Notes: a model not told the origin generated them from the letters alone. Shown: positions 11,286 to 23,627, counted from the stretch's first letter. The stretch is DNA of 64,000 nt from Uloborus plumipes (GCA_038373865.1 JAXGGA010005142.1:16864-80863), one strand, 5' to 3'. Translations and numbers: made by a program.

Positions 11286-12293
11286 CTGCACATGGCAAGA
11301 AACCAATTAGAAACAAACTTATGCTTTCTGCATATGTTTATGTGCAGATCTTGCATCAACAATCATGCAAATTCATTAACACCAACAAGAAACGCTATCA
11401 AATTTTCTTTTCTCTTATGTTTAAAAAATTGAGCCTCAAGGTAAGATGTGCCTAGTGGCAGAATTTTTCACAGTAGTCTGCATCGCAAATTAAAAAATAC
11501 TAAAAATAGTCGATGACAATAGCTTGCATAGACCTACGTGTGCTCCCCCGGCAGATTCATAAGTGTGCCCCCTCCCCTAGAGGAAAATTATAATTAACTA
11601 CAAAGCATATATTTTTAGTGTAACTCTTAAGGCTATTTTTCTGGATCTTGCAGTCTCGAATCTCGTGCGGACGCCAATCAAAGGGGAGGAGGGGGTCAAA
11701 AAAGTTGAAAAAAATATGACATTTATGGACATCCCCAAATCTAAATCATAAGATTTACTTTTATTGCTTTCAACTGTCTGAAGGGAATAGAGCTAACATT
11801 ATCATTATTATTTTCCTGGTTGAAGAGTTAACTGACTTATTTTCAAACAGTTTTAATGCAAATGTCCATCTAGAAGGGATAAAAAAAAATGAGCAGAGTC
11901 AATTGTAAAGTCTGTAGCAAAGAAAATGACTAATTTTTAAGTCAAAAACTTATAAGGGAATGGTTGGGAAGGAGTAGTAAAACAGACAACTGTGCTGAAA
12001 TGAAATAAAGAGCTAGTTAGAGAAAGCCTATGTTTACCATATTTGATTCATATTATAATTCAAGGTGACATGCCAAAAATTACTGAATTTAAAACATTAC
12101 AAAAAAAAAAATCACAAAAAAAAAAAAAAAATTTTAAATTATCAACAACAAAGTCACTAAACATTTCATTCAACTTTTAAACTGAATCAAACTGTTGAAA
12201 ATCATGGTGAGCATTTCAAAGCTTTTTTTAAATTGTTTAAAACTTCAGAGTTCTAACCATAAATTACGTGCGAAAGCATGCTTGTCATTTCAA

Positions 12294-12332
12294 AATTTTC
12301 CAGGGTATGCTCAAGGCATACCCTGGAAAATT
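12294..12332. repeat. Perfect 17-bp stem-loop
   Basis: AATTTTCCAGGGTATGC (12294-12310), loop TCAAG, then the exact reverse complement (12316-12332). It is followed directly by an AT-only stretch (12333-12390) that abuts the broken end of a Tc1 element. It might be part of the rearrangement that removed that element's 3' end. Confidence 0.8.
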
Positions 12333-12389
12333 ATATAATATAATATATATAATATAATATATATTAAATATATAATATAATATATATTC

Positions 12390-13235
12390 CTATATGTCGG
12401 GCGATCTAGGTGGCCAAATCATTCGTTGGAATTGTCCAGAATTTTCTTCAAACCAATTGCGAACAGTTGTGGCCCGGTGACATGGCGCATTGTCATCCAT
12501 AAAAATCCCATCGTTGTTTGGGTACATGAAGTCCATGAATGGCTGCAAGTGATCTCCAAGTAGCTGCACATAAGCATTTCCAGTCAATGTTCGGTCCAGT
12601 CGCACTAGAGGACCAAGTCCATGCCATGAAAAAACAGCCCACACCATTACGGAGCCACCACCAGCTTGAACAGTGCCTTGCTGACAGTTTGGGTCCATGG
12701 CTTCGTGGGGTCTGCGCCACACTCGAACCCTACCATCGGCTCTTACCAGCTGAAATCGTGACTCATCGGACCAGGCCACGGTTTTCCATTCATCTAGGGA
12801 CCAACCGATATGCTCACGTGCCCACGAGAGTCGCTGCAAGCGATGTCGTTCTGTCAGTAAAGGCACTCGAGTCGGTCTTCTGCTGGAATAGCCCAAGAAA
12901 TCCAAATTTCTCCGCACAGTTCTAGCAGACACGTCCATTGTACGTCCCACATTGATTTCTACGGTGATTTGACGCAGTGTTGCTTGTCTGTTAGAATTTA
13001 CGACTCTTTGCAGACGTCGCCGGTCTCGATCTTTAAGTGCAGGCGGTCGACCACTGCGCTGTCCATGGTGGGATGTTATGCCTGAAATTTCATACTCTCG
13101 GCACACTCTTGACACAGTGGATCTGGGATTGTTGAATTCTCTAACGATTTCCGAAATGGCATGACCCATGCGTCTAGCTCCAACTAACATTCCGCGTTCA
13201 AAGTCTGTTAATTCACGTCGTGCGGTCATCATCAC
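12390..13235 (-). pseudogene. Truncated DD36E Tc1 transposase (copy 2)
   Basis: The frame is the same as residues 1-280 of the intact transposase at 37346-38392: it starts MMMTARRELTDFERGMLVGA and reads WSDESRF and MDDNAPCHRA before breaking at WPPRSPD. Residues 281-348, including the third catalytic acid (E285 in NPIEHLWD), are missing and replaced by AT-rich sequence, so it cannot cut DNA. Sampled stretches of nucleotide sequence match the intact copy exactly, so the two inserted recently. The 5' non-coding part is separated from it by another transposon at 13286-16499. Confidence 0.93.
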
Positions 13236-14006
13236 GTTAAAACCTCTTCACATGAATAACTTGAACAGAAATGAAAGCTCTGTAAGGCAGAGCGCACACT
13301 GGACAGACACGTGTCTGAGACAAAATGCCCCTGTCTCAAGGGGCAGCGTCAAGCATCAGACAAGTTCATTTTTGCGCGCACACCGAGAAGACAGTTGTCT
13401 GACGGAAGCTCGGAAATGCGCATGCGCGGCATCTTGTTATTACTTAACTTTAACTGTATTTACATCGCGACTTTTTTTTTATTTACGTTTTTGGTTTCAG
13501 TTTTAGTGTTGTTTATTTTTTGCTTTTTGCTAACTTCTAAATTTTGCTGTGGTTTTTAACAGCAGATACGATTCAGCAAATGGTTCCATTCTGGAATATT
13601 ATTGTCCATTTTCACATGTTCTTGCACCGAGTGACTATTAGTTTTCTTTTTTTTTTTTTGGCCATTAAATAAATGCATTCCATAAAAACTGATTACACAT
13701 GAGTTGATAATTTTTCGAACACGAAATAAAAAAGTAGTATTTATTTGTACATTATTAATCGATTCAATATAACAATATATCATTACTAATTGCAGTTCGT
13801 AAATATAAATTATTTCATATAATTACACTTGTTAATCATGAGTGAATCTGATTAATAAGGACTTTCAGACAGAAAACATCGTAGTTCTAAAAAAAAAAGA
13901 AAAAAGTATCGAAAATATCAGATGCCATAATATATTTTAAATAAATATATGATATATTTCATGACAGAGATCTTGCTCGACAAGTGTCACAAATTTATTT
14001 AAAACA

Positions 14007-14173
14007 CAGGCCCGTCATTTCGGGGGGTCAATTGTCCCCTCCTCCCTGGCTTTGCGAAATCAATGTATTACCATGCAAAATGGACGTGGTTTTTTTTTTT
14101 TTGTCATTTTTGGTAAAATTAATATTGTGTATACAATCCCCCCCCCCTGGAAATATTCGAAATGACGGGCCTG
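14007..14173. mobile_element. CAGGCCCGTCATTT MITE, copy 1
   Basis: Terminal inverted repeats CAGGCCCGTCATTT / AAATGACGGGCCTG enclose 167 bp with C-runs and a poly-T tract. Related copies lie at 58825-58999 and 59815-59968. The ends and, in copy 3, a 7-of-8 target duplication suggest a hAT-type MITE. Confidence 0.8.
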
Positions 14174-15389
14174 TTTTTACCAGTGATTTAAAACCTGGAG
14201 GTTATGGCCACCAATGGAGTGATTTGGCTTCTGATGGGGGGGGGGGGGATTCGTTGGGTCGATGAGTACTTAAAAGACCAAAAAGTATAATGAAAAGTCA
14301 GCGAGATAATCGAAATTGAAACTGTAACTAATTGTTAAGTGTTCAGGTAAGGAATTACAACTTTAGAAATAAATAAATTACAGTTCTAGTGCTTCCTAAT
14401 CACACCTCCGTTGAACATCAAGGATTTTTTTCATCATTCACTGACAAGTTCATACCTTTTCAGATTTTTACGTTAACTGTCAGTATATTTTAATTCCTCA
14501 GACTTTAGCTTGAGAAAATAATAAGAATTGACTAAAAAAATACTTATGTTTTTAACAGTAGTTCAGCAATCTTATTTCTGTTTTCCCTTCAAAAATCTAT
14601 CACTTTGTTTTTGGGGAAAAACTAACTAATTTATTTTTTTATTTGATTAATAGGGATTGAAAAAAATACTTCATTAATTTTACTTCAAATTAAATTGGGT
14701 ATTTATATTTTCAATAATCTCGATGTTCACTATCGTCAATTTATAATTTTTTCAAGGAAGAAAGGGGCGGGGGCGATAAGTGTCAGTCAGTCTCTAAATG
14801 GGGGGATGGGCTCAAAAATGTCGGGAAATACTGGTTTGAACTGTTGAAAACTGACAAAACCAGAAATACGCGTGTAACAAAAGATCAAAGGCAGTCACTA
14901 ATTTTAAATTAATTCCAAAAAGTTTACAAACTAATGGTAAAATTAAGCTATAACGGAGTAATTAAAACTTTGTAAAATTAGCATTGTATTAGACAGAACT
15001 ATATTGATTGCACAAACGGGAAAAAAAATTCTATTAGAAAAAGCTTTTCATAAGAAGAGTTCAGTTTTTTTAATTATTAAAGACTAGTTTTGTATTTACT
15101 TTCTCTGTCATAATTTTCATATTTTATTTCCATTTTTGACGTGCTGCGAAAAACAATGTGAAATTATAGTAAGTAATTACTTAAGCTTTTAAATTGTTGC
15201 CGGAAAACAATTTAAAAAATAATAGAAATTATAAAACTGAAGCTTTGTTAAAAAAATTAACACATTAGTTTCAAGGCCTAATATGTTTATTCCTAATATG
15301 TGAAATAATAATAAACATATTATATTAATATGTTTATTATTAGTTCAAGGCAAGCATATGTTTATGGATTTTGGGCATTAAATCATAAC

Positions 15390-15770
15390 TAAATGACCCA
15401 TGTGAAGCAGTCGCACTTGACAGAAGGAACGGAAGAACTCGTTTTTTTTAAGTAATTTGTTGAACAACAGTACAATTGTGAGTTGCTTGATTATTTTTCG
15501 TAGACTGGTGTTTTTTTTTAATGATCTTTTTTGAAGCTTGATGAATCATTTCCATGATTATAGTGTGCCCCCTCTCCCGACAAAAAAAAAAAAAAAAAAA
15601 AACATGGTGATGGAAAGAAAAATTAGCATTATGTTGAAGCAAAAAAAAAAAACATCCTTCGCCCAGGTTCGAACTCACGCCCTTCCCGTTGCGAGGCAGA
15701 CGCTCTACCAACCACGCCAAAGCGGCTTACCCTTGGACCGTCATTTATTGAAGTAATGTAATATAAAAAT
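15390..15770 (-). mobile_element. tRNA-headed SINE-like repeat, family 1, copy 1
   Basis: On the minus strand, 15665-15725 looks like a tRNA: an A-box-like TGGCGTGGTTGGTAGAGCGT, an anticodon-arm-like region (CTGCCTCGCAACGGG), then the B-box core GAGTTCGAACC, then a T-run that could stop RNA polymerase III. The flanks do not form a proper acceptor stem, so it is not a working tRNA gene. The downstream body (to about 15390) matches a copy at 53320-53950, for example GTGAGTTGCTTGATTATTTT against GTGAGCTGCTTGATTATTTT. Poly-A/T tracts interrupt the body. Confidence 0.6.
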
Positions 15771-16594
15771 GAAAAAAATATATTATAGCACTCAAAAATT
15801 CTAATTAATCTAAATCTCCTCACATTCAGGCACTATAAAGCAGCAGACACACGTTAAAATAGAAAAATGAGAGGAAATAGCCGATATACAGCTTTATGCA
15901 AACAGCGGATGCACTTCGATATGGATCCCAGCACTATACCGCCCTACATTTTTTCTTCTCTCAAATTTTTGATTCAACTTTTTTTTGGATGCTTTATAGT
16001 TTATCTAAAGGGAACGATATAAAGATTAACTAGAATTTTAATGTCATTCTCAAGAAACTAAATATTCATTTTGTTTCATACTTTTTAGGTGCGAACCAAG
16101 CTGATAGAAATGATTTTTAGCATTAAAAAAAAGCATGCTATATATTTTCCTATCTTGTACCACTGTTTCTCGGCCGCATTTTTGTTTGAATATAATTTAA
16201 AATTGTGCGTATGTGTGTAATTATACAACATTTCATGTCTAGAAATTACAATTAGCAATTTGCAAGTTAGGCTTCGTATTCCTAAGCGGCGGCCATATTT
16301 GAAGACATCGGTGAGACAGATGTTCCAGAATAGTGCAAGCGCCATTCAGGGGGCAAGCATCAGACACGGACAAGACAGGACGAAGACGTCGCTGTCTTTC
16401 CGATGTGCGCGCAGAAGGGCGCTAGAACGGGTTTCTGCTTTACGCTATTGTGAAGACATTTTGGTCTCAGACTCGTGTCTGCCAAGTGTGCGCTCTGCCT
16501 AAAAGCACTGCGCATTTATACCTGTTCTATGCGATGCTACTGCCATCTGAAAATTTGCATATTGCTATCCCATGACTTTTGTCACTTCAGTGTA

Positions 16595-18720
16595 TATGGT
16601 CTGAAAAAAAAAGTTCTATTTTTTAAAAAAAATCATAGCCTTCCAAGGTTTCTGATCCTGATACCCAGGTTTTTTGACCTTTTGATGAAAAACCCGGCTA
16701 TTTTGGATGTTTTCAAGAATAATTTTGATTACTATCTCTAATCAGATTTGGCATTCAGATTAATAGATGTTGAGATTAAATACGTTCTGCTGCATATGGT
16801 TTTCAATCATGCTTGTATTTTTATTTAAATATATTGTAAAAAATGTCAAAATTAAAAAATCAACAAATTAGAAAAAATTTAATTTTTATATGAAATATTA
16901 TGGAAATTCTTTTTTTCTAAAACATGGCCATTAAAGAAGGAAACGTATACCTCCATTCAGAAACAAATTTTGTGTGTAACATTTGAAAAAATTGCTCCTT
17001 GCAATCCCGAAATACATTATGTAGTAATCTATGTTTTGCAGTTTTCTCATAGCATATAACTAAGTTCTAAGATAAAGCATAAACCAGAAACATGAATAAT
17101 ATCAAGTATTTTTAAAGCTCGAGAAGTTGTAAACAGACTTGAATGAAAAGTAAATAAGCCGATAAGTACATACATTTCTGAACAAAGACAAATAATACTA
17201 ATAATAATAATAAATAATTATAAAACAAGCTAATCTGGAGTAAACCACCTTCCAATTGATAAAAAATATTAAAATATTTACAATATGCTACAAGATTTGA
17301 AATACATGAGAAGCAAATTACGTCAAATGTTGCCATGTTTCCGAACCGATTGCCTAAAAAATTAAAATATTTATAAAATACAAAGATTGAAATCTCAAGC
17401 ACGAGAAGCAATTTTTCAAAGTCCAAATAAATTCAATGATGTCATAATTCTAAAAATAAAATGTCTTTAGAATTTATTGAAATCAAACAAAATAAGCTAA
17501 TCTAAGGTAGCGTTTTAAAAATAATTTCCAATTGTCTAAAACAGCAAAATATTTGCAAGATGCAAAAGAACTGAAATCTGAAATACGGGAGACAAGTTTT
17601 TACGACAATGCATATCGAACACATGTTCGAAAAATTACAGATAGATTTTTTTTTTTAATTTTAAGCACAATTCAATGATTTTTTTTTTTAAAATCAAGCA
17701 AAGAAACTATTTTAAGGTTTTAAAACTCTGTCAAGCACTATTTTTTATAAGAAATATAGAACGACTTTGATCCCTGCAAGGCAAAAAAAAAAGGGAAAAA
17801 TTCCTCTGAAGTATCTCAAATATAGGATTCTATCATAAATATAGGATTATTTTTCTAAATATAGGAATTATAGGAAATATAGTACTGTTTTTGACCTTTT
17901 TTGAAAAATATAGGATTTATAGGAAAAATAGGATGACTTTGATCCCTGTGCAGTGAAACTTTGTTGAGAAAATAGTCAAATATCAATTTGTACCAAAATG
18001 TTTTCAAGCGCAGGTGCCCGAAGAACAGTCAGGGATTAAACAAGGTGCCAAAAATTAAAAAATTTTCCAAGGATTCTCTTAAGCCCGCTATTAATATTAT
18101 AGGACACTTATAAGAGAAATTTTACAAAAAGTTGAACAATTCAGATTAAACTTTGGGTGAAAAAACGAGTTTTCCTTGCATTGAAAAGCATCTCACAAAA
18201 ACTTGAAGTTTTGAAGTATATTTTTGGCAAAAATTTACAATTGTATTCATTCCAACTGCTGCAAGTTAAAGTAAGACAAAAGTGAAAATTAAGTTTTAAT
18301 AAACAGTTTTTGTTATGTTCCTTGATATAAATACAGGCAAGTACTTACTTTGAATATAGTGCACATTATTAAAAACTGTAAGTATTTATAATATTGTACT
18401 TCTAGTATTTACTCATTCAAATACATTGATACAACATAATATAAAAACTGATTTATACAAAAAAATATTTCAAGAAATCAAATAATTTTTTTGACAACAA
18501 GATGTTAAAGCTAAAAAATAGATTTGCTTTTCAGAACACATCAAAGGTTTTACATCAAGCCAAATTTTCCACTTAAAAATATGACACTTACTACTGACAA
18601 TGAACATATTTTGATGCTCAAATTTTAGATTAAAATAATCACAGCTTTCACATTGATTAGAGCAACAAGAGACCATAGAATATTTCAAAAGTAGTACTGA
18701 AATGGAGTAAAATTCAACAG
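16595..18720. other. AT-rich stretch with diverged short repeats
   Basis: No coding frame is supported; the 104-residue minus frame at 17112-17426 is low-complexity and hydrophobic, without family features. Diverged direct repeats (CTAATCT..CCAATTG..AAATATTT..GAAATCT..GAGA) recur between 17180 and 17600. A short motif AAATATAGGA recurs many times at 17815-17930, bracketed by two GACTTTGATCCCTG blocks. Confidence 0.5.
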
Positions 18721-19124
18721 ACAATGAATGGGATCGGCGGTTTTTATTCCGAAATATCCCTCAATGCAGAAAACCAGTTAATTTTATAACAAAAACAAAA
18801 CGAAGTTGAGAAGCGCTGCTTTGCCTTGTCACCTTTCTTCACTTTACTTCAAAAGTTTACATTCATCTAAAGCATGGCCGCACTAGATCTATACAGTCCG
18901 TTAAATTTTAACAATCGCTGAATATTGTGGAAAAAGTCACGTAGTTTTGAGTGTTACAGCGCCATCTAGCTCTATGAATCTGAAAATTACTTGACGTAGC
19001 TCCTTGGCGCGTTTGACATATATTTGAAAATGCGTCATCGTTTCAGCTTGATAGTTTTTAAAGTTTCAGTTTCAAAACCACGGAATAGAAAGAAGGAGAG
19101 AAATGTTCTACGGATGCGCTAGTT

Positions 19125-19932
19125 TGAAAGTGGCAACGAATTCTCACCCGCCGCCAGAGGACGCTAGCTGAAACGCTCCCTATCTCCTACGGGAGTCAAT
19201 GTAATAAATGATACTGAATCTGTCATCTTTTTAAATGCTGCTATGGGAAAGAAAAAGTTTTTTTTTCAACTGGATTTTTGTGTAAACCATCGATTAACAT
19301 TATGAACTAAACATGACTTTGATCCCACTGAAATTTTGCCGTATTTTTTAAGAAAGATGTTTAATCGACGGCATCTAGCTACTTGCCAAATTTGACATAT
19401 ATGCGACTGTATGTGACATTTTCTTTGCATTGTACGATATAATTTTTGCTGAGAATCAGTTCTCTAAATTGTTGACAAAGTAAGCATGAGGCAAAAAATT
19501 AATTTTGTCAGAATTTAATTTTGTTATTAATTAAATATATTTAGTAGACAAAATAATTATTAGTTTAAATATATTTAGTTCATAATGTTAATCGATGGTT
19601 TGAGCAAAATTCCAATTAAAAAAAAATATTCTTGCCAACAGCAGTCTTTAAAAATGACAGATTCTGTCAGATTTGGCAAGTTGGTCAGTGCATTCGATTA
19701 AACCTATTTCTCAAAGAATACGGCACCTATTTTCGTCGGATGAAAATCATATTTAATTCATAATGTCAATCGAAGATTTACACCAAAATCAAGTTGAAAA
19801 AATTTTTTTTTCTTCCCCATAGCAGCATTTAAAAAGATGACAGATTCAGTATCATTTACATTGATTCCCGTAGGAGATAGGGAGCGTTTCAGCTAGCGTC
19901 CTCTGGCGGCCGGTGAGAATTCGTTGCCACTT
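19125..19932. repeat. Foldback element, family C, with an extra internal inverted copy
   Basis: The left arm (GTGGCAACGAATTCTCACC...GATACTGAATCTGTCATC, about 19128-19310) returns inverted at 19740-19930. The inner part (ATCGATTAACATTATGAACT against AGTTCATAATGTTAATCGAT) also appears inverted at 19570-19680. So the right side holds two copies of a segment that the left holds once. No coding sequence. Confidence 0.75.
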
Positions 19933-20046
19933 TTAGATAGCAGAGATTTAGCTCCTCCTCTTTAATCTCCTTGTTCAAAACACTACGGAATAGCTTTTTA
20001 AAAAGTGCCGCGTTTTGGTGTGGGATTATTTTTATAACAAAAACTT

Positions 20047-20300
20047 ATGTTTTTTTTTTAGTTTTTGTTTGATTAATTTAATATTGTATTTTTGTTCATT
20101 TATTTCATTGTTGTATTTTTGTTTATTTATTTTACTAGTGTATTTTTGTTTATTTATTTTTTAGTGTATTTCCATTCACTTAATTTTGTGTATTTATTTT
20201 ATTAGTGTTTTTTTATTTATTTTACTAGTGTATTTTTGTTTATTTATTTTATTAGTGTATTTTTATTTATTTATTTTTTTAGTATATTTCTACTTACTTA
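20047..20300. repeat. T-rich minisatellite
   Basis: Variable units of about 30-40 bp built on GTGTATTTTTGTTTATTTATTTTA repeat several times. A 60-residue frame at 20186-20368 is a by-product. Confidence 0.75.
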
Positions 20301-21739
20301 ATTTTGATATTACGTTTGTATATACGTATATTAACGTAACAATAAATAAAATAGCCGAAATTCTTTAAAAAAAAAGGGCTTAATAAGGGACCTTAACTTT
20401 CAAAGGTTAAAAATAGTAATGCACTGATAAATCGGTAGTAATCCGCAACTGTGCCCATTATTCTCTGCCAATATTGGCCGATTAATCGGCTAAAAAACTA
20501 TTTTTACATTAAAATTACTTTTTTAGAGTCATGAACAAATAACTATATTGAATAAATTTTTGCCAGGATGTGTGTGTGCGAGTGTTTTTGAGCAATAACG
20601 ATACGGTTTATTGATTTCACTTGAAATTGTGAATGACATTCGCTCCTTTTTAAAAGTTAAGGAAGTGCGAAAAATATCGTGAGAAAACTCACGAGAGAAT
20701 GCGTGAAAAGAGATCAGATGCTTAATCTCGTGAACACGATAATCAAAACTAAAATAAAACTAATTGACCCCCTTTATTTTTGGTGAATTCTCACAAAAAT
20801 GTGTCAAAACTCTCATGCTCGTGCGGGCGGATTTTTTTTTTTTTCTTTTCTTGTCTATTGTAATTAGTTTTGCTTAGAACAAGAAATTATGCTGAATGAA
20901 TTTATTACACGAAATTATTCATTTCGAACTGAAGCTTGCACGTACCAATTTGACTCAAAACTTTCAAATTATCATGGTAGCGGTCCGCTTTATTATTTTT
21001 TTTTAATTAGATAAGGAATAAAAGCGAATGAAAGAGGTAACGGAGAAAATTAAAGATGAACCTTTTTAAGGAAAAAGGAATCTGATTTTGAAAAGAAGGA
21101 ACTTTTAGGGGCTTGGAACTGAAAAGAAGATTATTTGGGAGCCCTGCCGTTGAAACTGGACCATTTTAGCGCCCCTCACACAGATGAAATCTCGGCACTC
21201 AGGTCCAACAGTCATGTCAGATTCGGTAGCCCGCTCAGCGTTTTTAAGTCTCATACTCAGGTTCGATTCCGGTTTGACCAACTTAGCTTTTATCTCTTCA
21301 CTGGCCCCATAAAATAAGTTCCACTGCCAGGCAGTCTTGGAAACTAAATTTTAGAGGTTATGCGCGGTCCCCCAGCAGATACCTTCCTTTCTGTTTGCTT
21401 CACATTTATCGCCCTCTCCCTGTCTCTTTACTTTTAATGCTTTTCTATTTTATTCGGAAATTTATTAGCATGCGTTACAAAATTACAATCAGAATAACTC
21501 TGTATCTAATTGCGAGCAATAACAAAAAGCCTCCCATCAGATTTACCACAACGATAAACGCAATGTCTGCTGGTAACGTTCACAATTTCGTCATGAAAAA
21601 TGTGACGCAAATTCCTAGTTATGTAAATGATACACTTTAAAAAATATATATATACAAATAACTGACACAGCCTTAATTTAAGCAAACACGGCTTCTTTTC
21701 GGAAAAGTGACAACAAAAGCTAAGGGAATAAAGCTGCGA

Positions 21740-22395
21740 ATTAGCGCCCCCGCAACCGATGCTTAGCGGAATTGCAAGAAAGTACGGAAGAGCTCAATCA
21801 CAGCATCCAGAGACAGCAATTTCATCCTTGCTTTAAGCTCATTTATCTGAAATGAAATAGCCAATCCCGTATTGCAGACAAACAGCTTCATATGGGAAAT
21901 TGAAAATATCATCATACTGAGTAACCAAAAATGTACTAACACACCAGCGAGAGGTCCGCATGAATAGTACGGATCTATATAGACATGTTGAATGAAAGCT
22001 AAGGGTACACACACAGCTTCAAATTATCGCGACACAACAGGAGCTGAGGTGGAATTGCAAGCAAATACAAAGCAGCTCAGTTACAGCATCCAGAGACTGA
22101 AGTTTCATCTATGCTTTGGGCTCATCAGACATTTATAGCCATAACCGAGATGCAGGTCTAAGAAGCTGAGTATATCTTCACACTGCAAGAAAGAAAAAAA
22201 AACAAAAAAAAAAAAACGTGCTTTTACCTGTACACTTTTGAAATGGAGCAATACTATTTTTACAGAGCTCTTGCCTGTGCTCTAATATATTTTTAGCTAC
22301 AAGTGTGATGATATGCTCAGCTTCTATGGATGCTGTAACCGAGCTGCCCCTTATTTGCTTGCAATTTTTACTTAGCTCCGGCTGTGATAGAATAA
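21740..22395. repeat. Cluster of direct and inverted copies of a ~80-bp unit
   Basis: The unit GGAATTGCAAG...GAGCTCAATCACAGCATCCAGAGAC..TTTCATC..GCTTT..GCTCAT at 21768-21842 recurs directly at 22052-22125. A partial inverted copy at about 22315-22380 contains ATGGATGCTGTAACCGAGCTG and GCTTGCAATTTTTACT. Weak peptide similarity between frames here (for example 21763-22014, minus) follows from the repeat and is not evidence of genes. Confidence 0.55.
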
Positions 22396-22794
22396 TTTAT
22401 AGCTTTATTTAAATATTGACCAATCATACAAAAAATCAATATTGTGATGTAAAAAATGACAAAACAAGAGATTCCTTCTACAATGTACATTAAAAAAAGT
22501 TGTTTTTCGTTACCTGAAGTCTTCTGAATGCAATATATTTTGCACACAGATGCTTTGAGGTTACAAGAAAGCAACCCATTCTTCAGCATGCATCGGAAAA
22601 GGGGGCTTATACGGCCAAGAAACGATAGTTTATATTACACGCAATTATTTAGTGAATCATAACGATGTTTGTTCACCTTATTTTTCTCACAATTAATTAA
22701 TTTAACCAGGAGTGCCCCCCCCCCAAGAGCAATGGCCTCCTCCCATACAAAATTCTGTAGCGCAGTCTGCATCATGACCCCTCCCCCCCCCCGA

Positions 22795-23085
22795 TGGGTA
22801 AGCTCGGGGCGGGGTAGTTTGATAAGGCACTGGACTCGTAACTGGAAAGTCCCGGGTTCGATACGTCGATCGAAGATTCACGGTGCTAGCGAATGGGAAA
22901 CGGGCAAGCTAAATATGTTCATGGTCACAAAGTCCTCCAAGTTCTCATTCCAAACAATAGCTCTAGGGATGCTGAATCAGGGGTTGCTCGGCATCTGAGC
23001 TGGATCAAAAATAAAGCTCTCTTCAGGTCCCCATCGAACATGTTGAACCACACGTAGTGGTAAGTACGGGACCCTGGAGCGTATG
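22795..23085 (+). mobile_element. tRNA-headed SINE, family 2, copy A
   Basis: A tRNA-like head (GGTAGTTTGATAAGGCACTG; anticodon-loop-like ACTCGTAAC; B-box CCGGGTTCGATAC) is followed by a body shared with 30163-30425: GTTCATGGTCACAAAGTCCT, GGATGCTG..CAGGGGTTGCTCGGC, then CTCTTCAGG and GGGACCCTGGAG. Head plus conserved body in two places is the usual SINE structure. The head resembles a Thr-type or similar tRNA, but the source is uncertain. Confidence 0.82.
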
Positions 23086-23277
23086 TGTGCGGCTGATACG
23101 CCTGACTAAACTTTAAATTAAGATTTAAAAATTAAATTTATTACAGAGCACATTTCATTGGTTTAGATAGTAACCCTTTGACACAAAGGTTGGCAAAAAT
23201 TATTTGAAGCATACATAACGTTTGGGAGACAAAACAAAGTAAAAGTAATTTTTTTCCTAAATTGACTTTATTTAAAA

Positions 23278-23439
23278 CAGTGGTAGATTCACCATATCGC
23301 AATTGTGACCCCCCCCCCCCCCCAAAAAAAACGCAGATGTCCCGAAGATGGTTTCATGCCTGTTTCTCAATCTTTTTTATTTTGAAAGTGATAGTCTTGC
23401 CCCCCACCCCTCCTCCCCAAATCTGTAAATCCGCCACTG
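23278..23439. mobile_element. Small hAT-type MITE
   Basis: Ends CAGTGGTAGATTCACC and, inverted, CAGTGGCGGATTTACAG enclose 162 bp containing C-runs. CAGTGGCGGAT-type ends are typical of arthropod hAT MITEs. The flanks (TTTAAAA / TTTTAACA) are similar but not a clean 8-bp duplication. Confidence 0.6.
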
Positions 23440-23627
23440 TTTTAACACCGTGTACATGAAATTCAAAATTTCACCATTATAAGAATGTTGCATTTCCCTA
23501 GAGCATAAAAATAAGAAGAGAAAAATGCTAGTTTGAACTTTCGGTGTCAAAAATATTTTTAGGAACAGTTGATTAAAAATGCCGAAATGTTGTTTTAGTA
23601 TTTAAAAAAAAAATATCAATAGAAGTA

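Larger units (their letters stand above)
13286..16499. mobile_element. PIF/Harbinger-like non-autonomous element (3214 bp)
   Basis: The termini are inverted repeats of about 35 bp with few mismatches: GGCAGAGCGCACACTGGACA at the left and GGCAGAGCGCACACTTGGCA reading in from the right. It is flanked by TAA on both sides (13283-13285 and 16500-16502); the unoccupied site in the sister Tc1 copy has one TAA. A 3-bp TWA duplication with G-rich TIRs is the known signature of PIF/Harbinger. No DDE nuclease or Myb-like gene is present, so it would need help in trans. Inside it lie a CAGGCCCGTCATTT MITE (14007-14173) and a tRNA-headed SINE-like copy (15390-15770), so it has itself been a target. Confidence 0.85.
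12394..16592 (-). mobile_element. DD36E Tc1-type element, copy 2: 3'-truncated and interrupted
   Basis: In minus orientation the element starts at 16592 with CACTGAAGTGACAAAAGTCA next to TA (16593-16594) and runs to 16500. It resumes at 13285 and continues to 12394, where it stops within the transposase gene. The intact copy at 37206-38423 shows the same sequence uninterrupted across this join (CTCTGTAAAAGCACTGCG). About 230 bp of the 3' end, with the right terminal repeat, is lost. Confidence 0.92.

Noticed and set aside
12539..12925. 128-residue frame (repeated at 37656-38042 on the opposite strand)
   Set aside because: It is the antisense of the Tc1 transposase gene in both copies.
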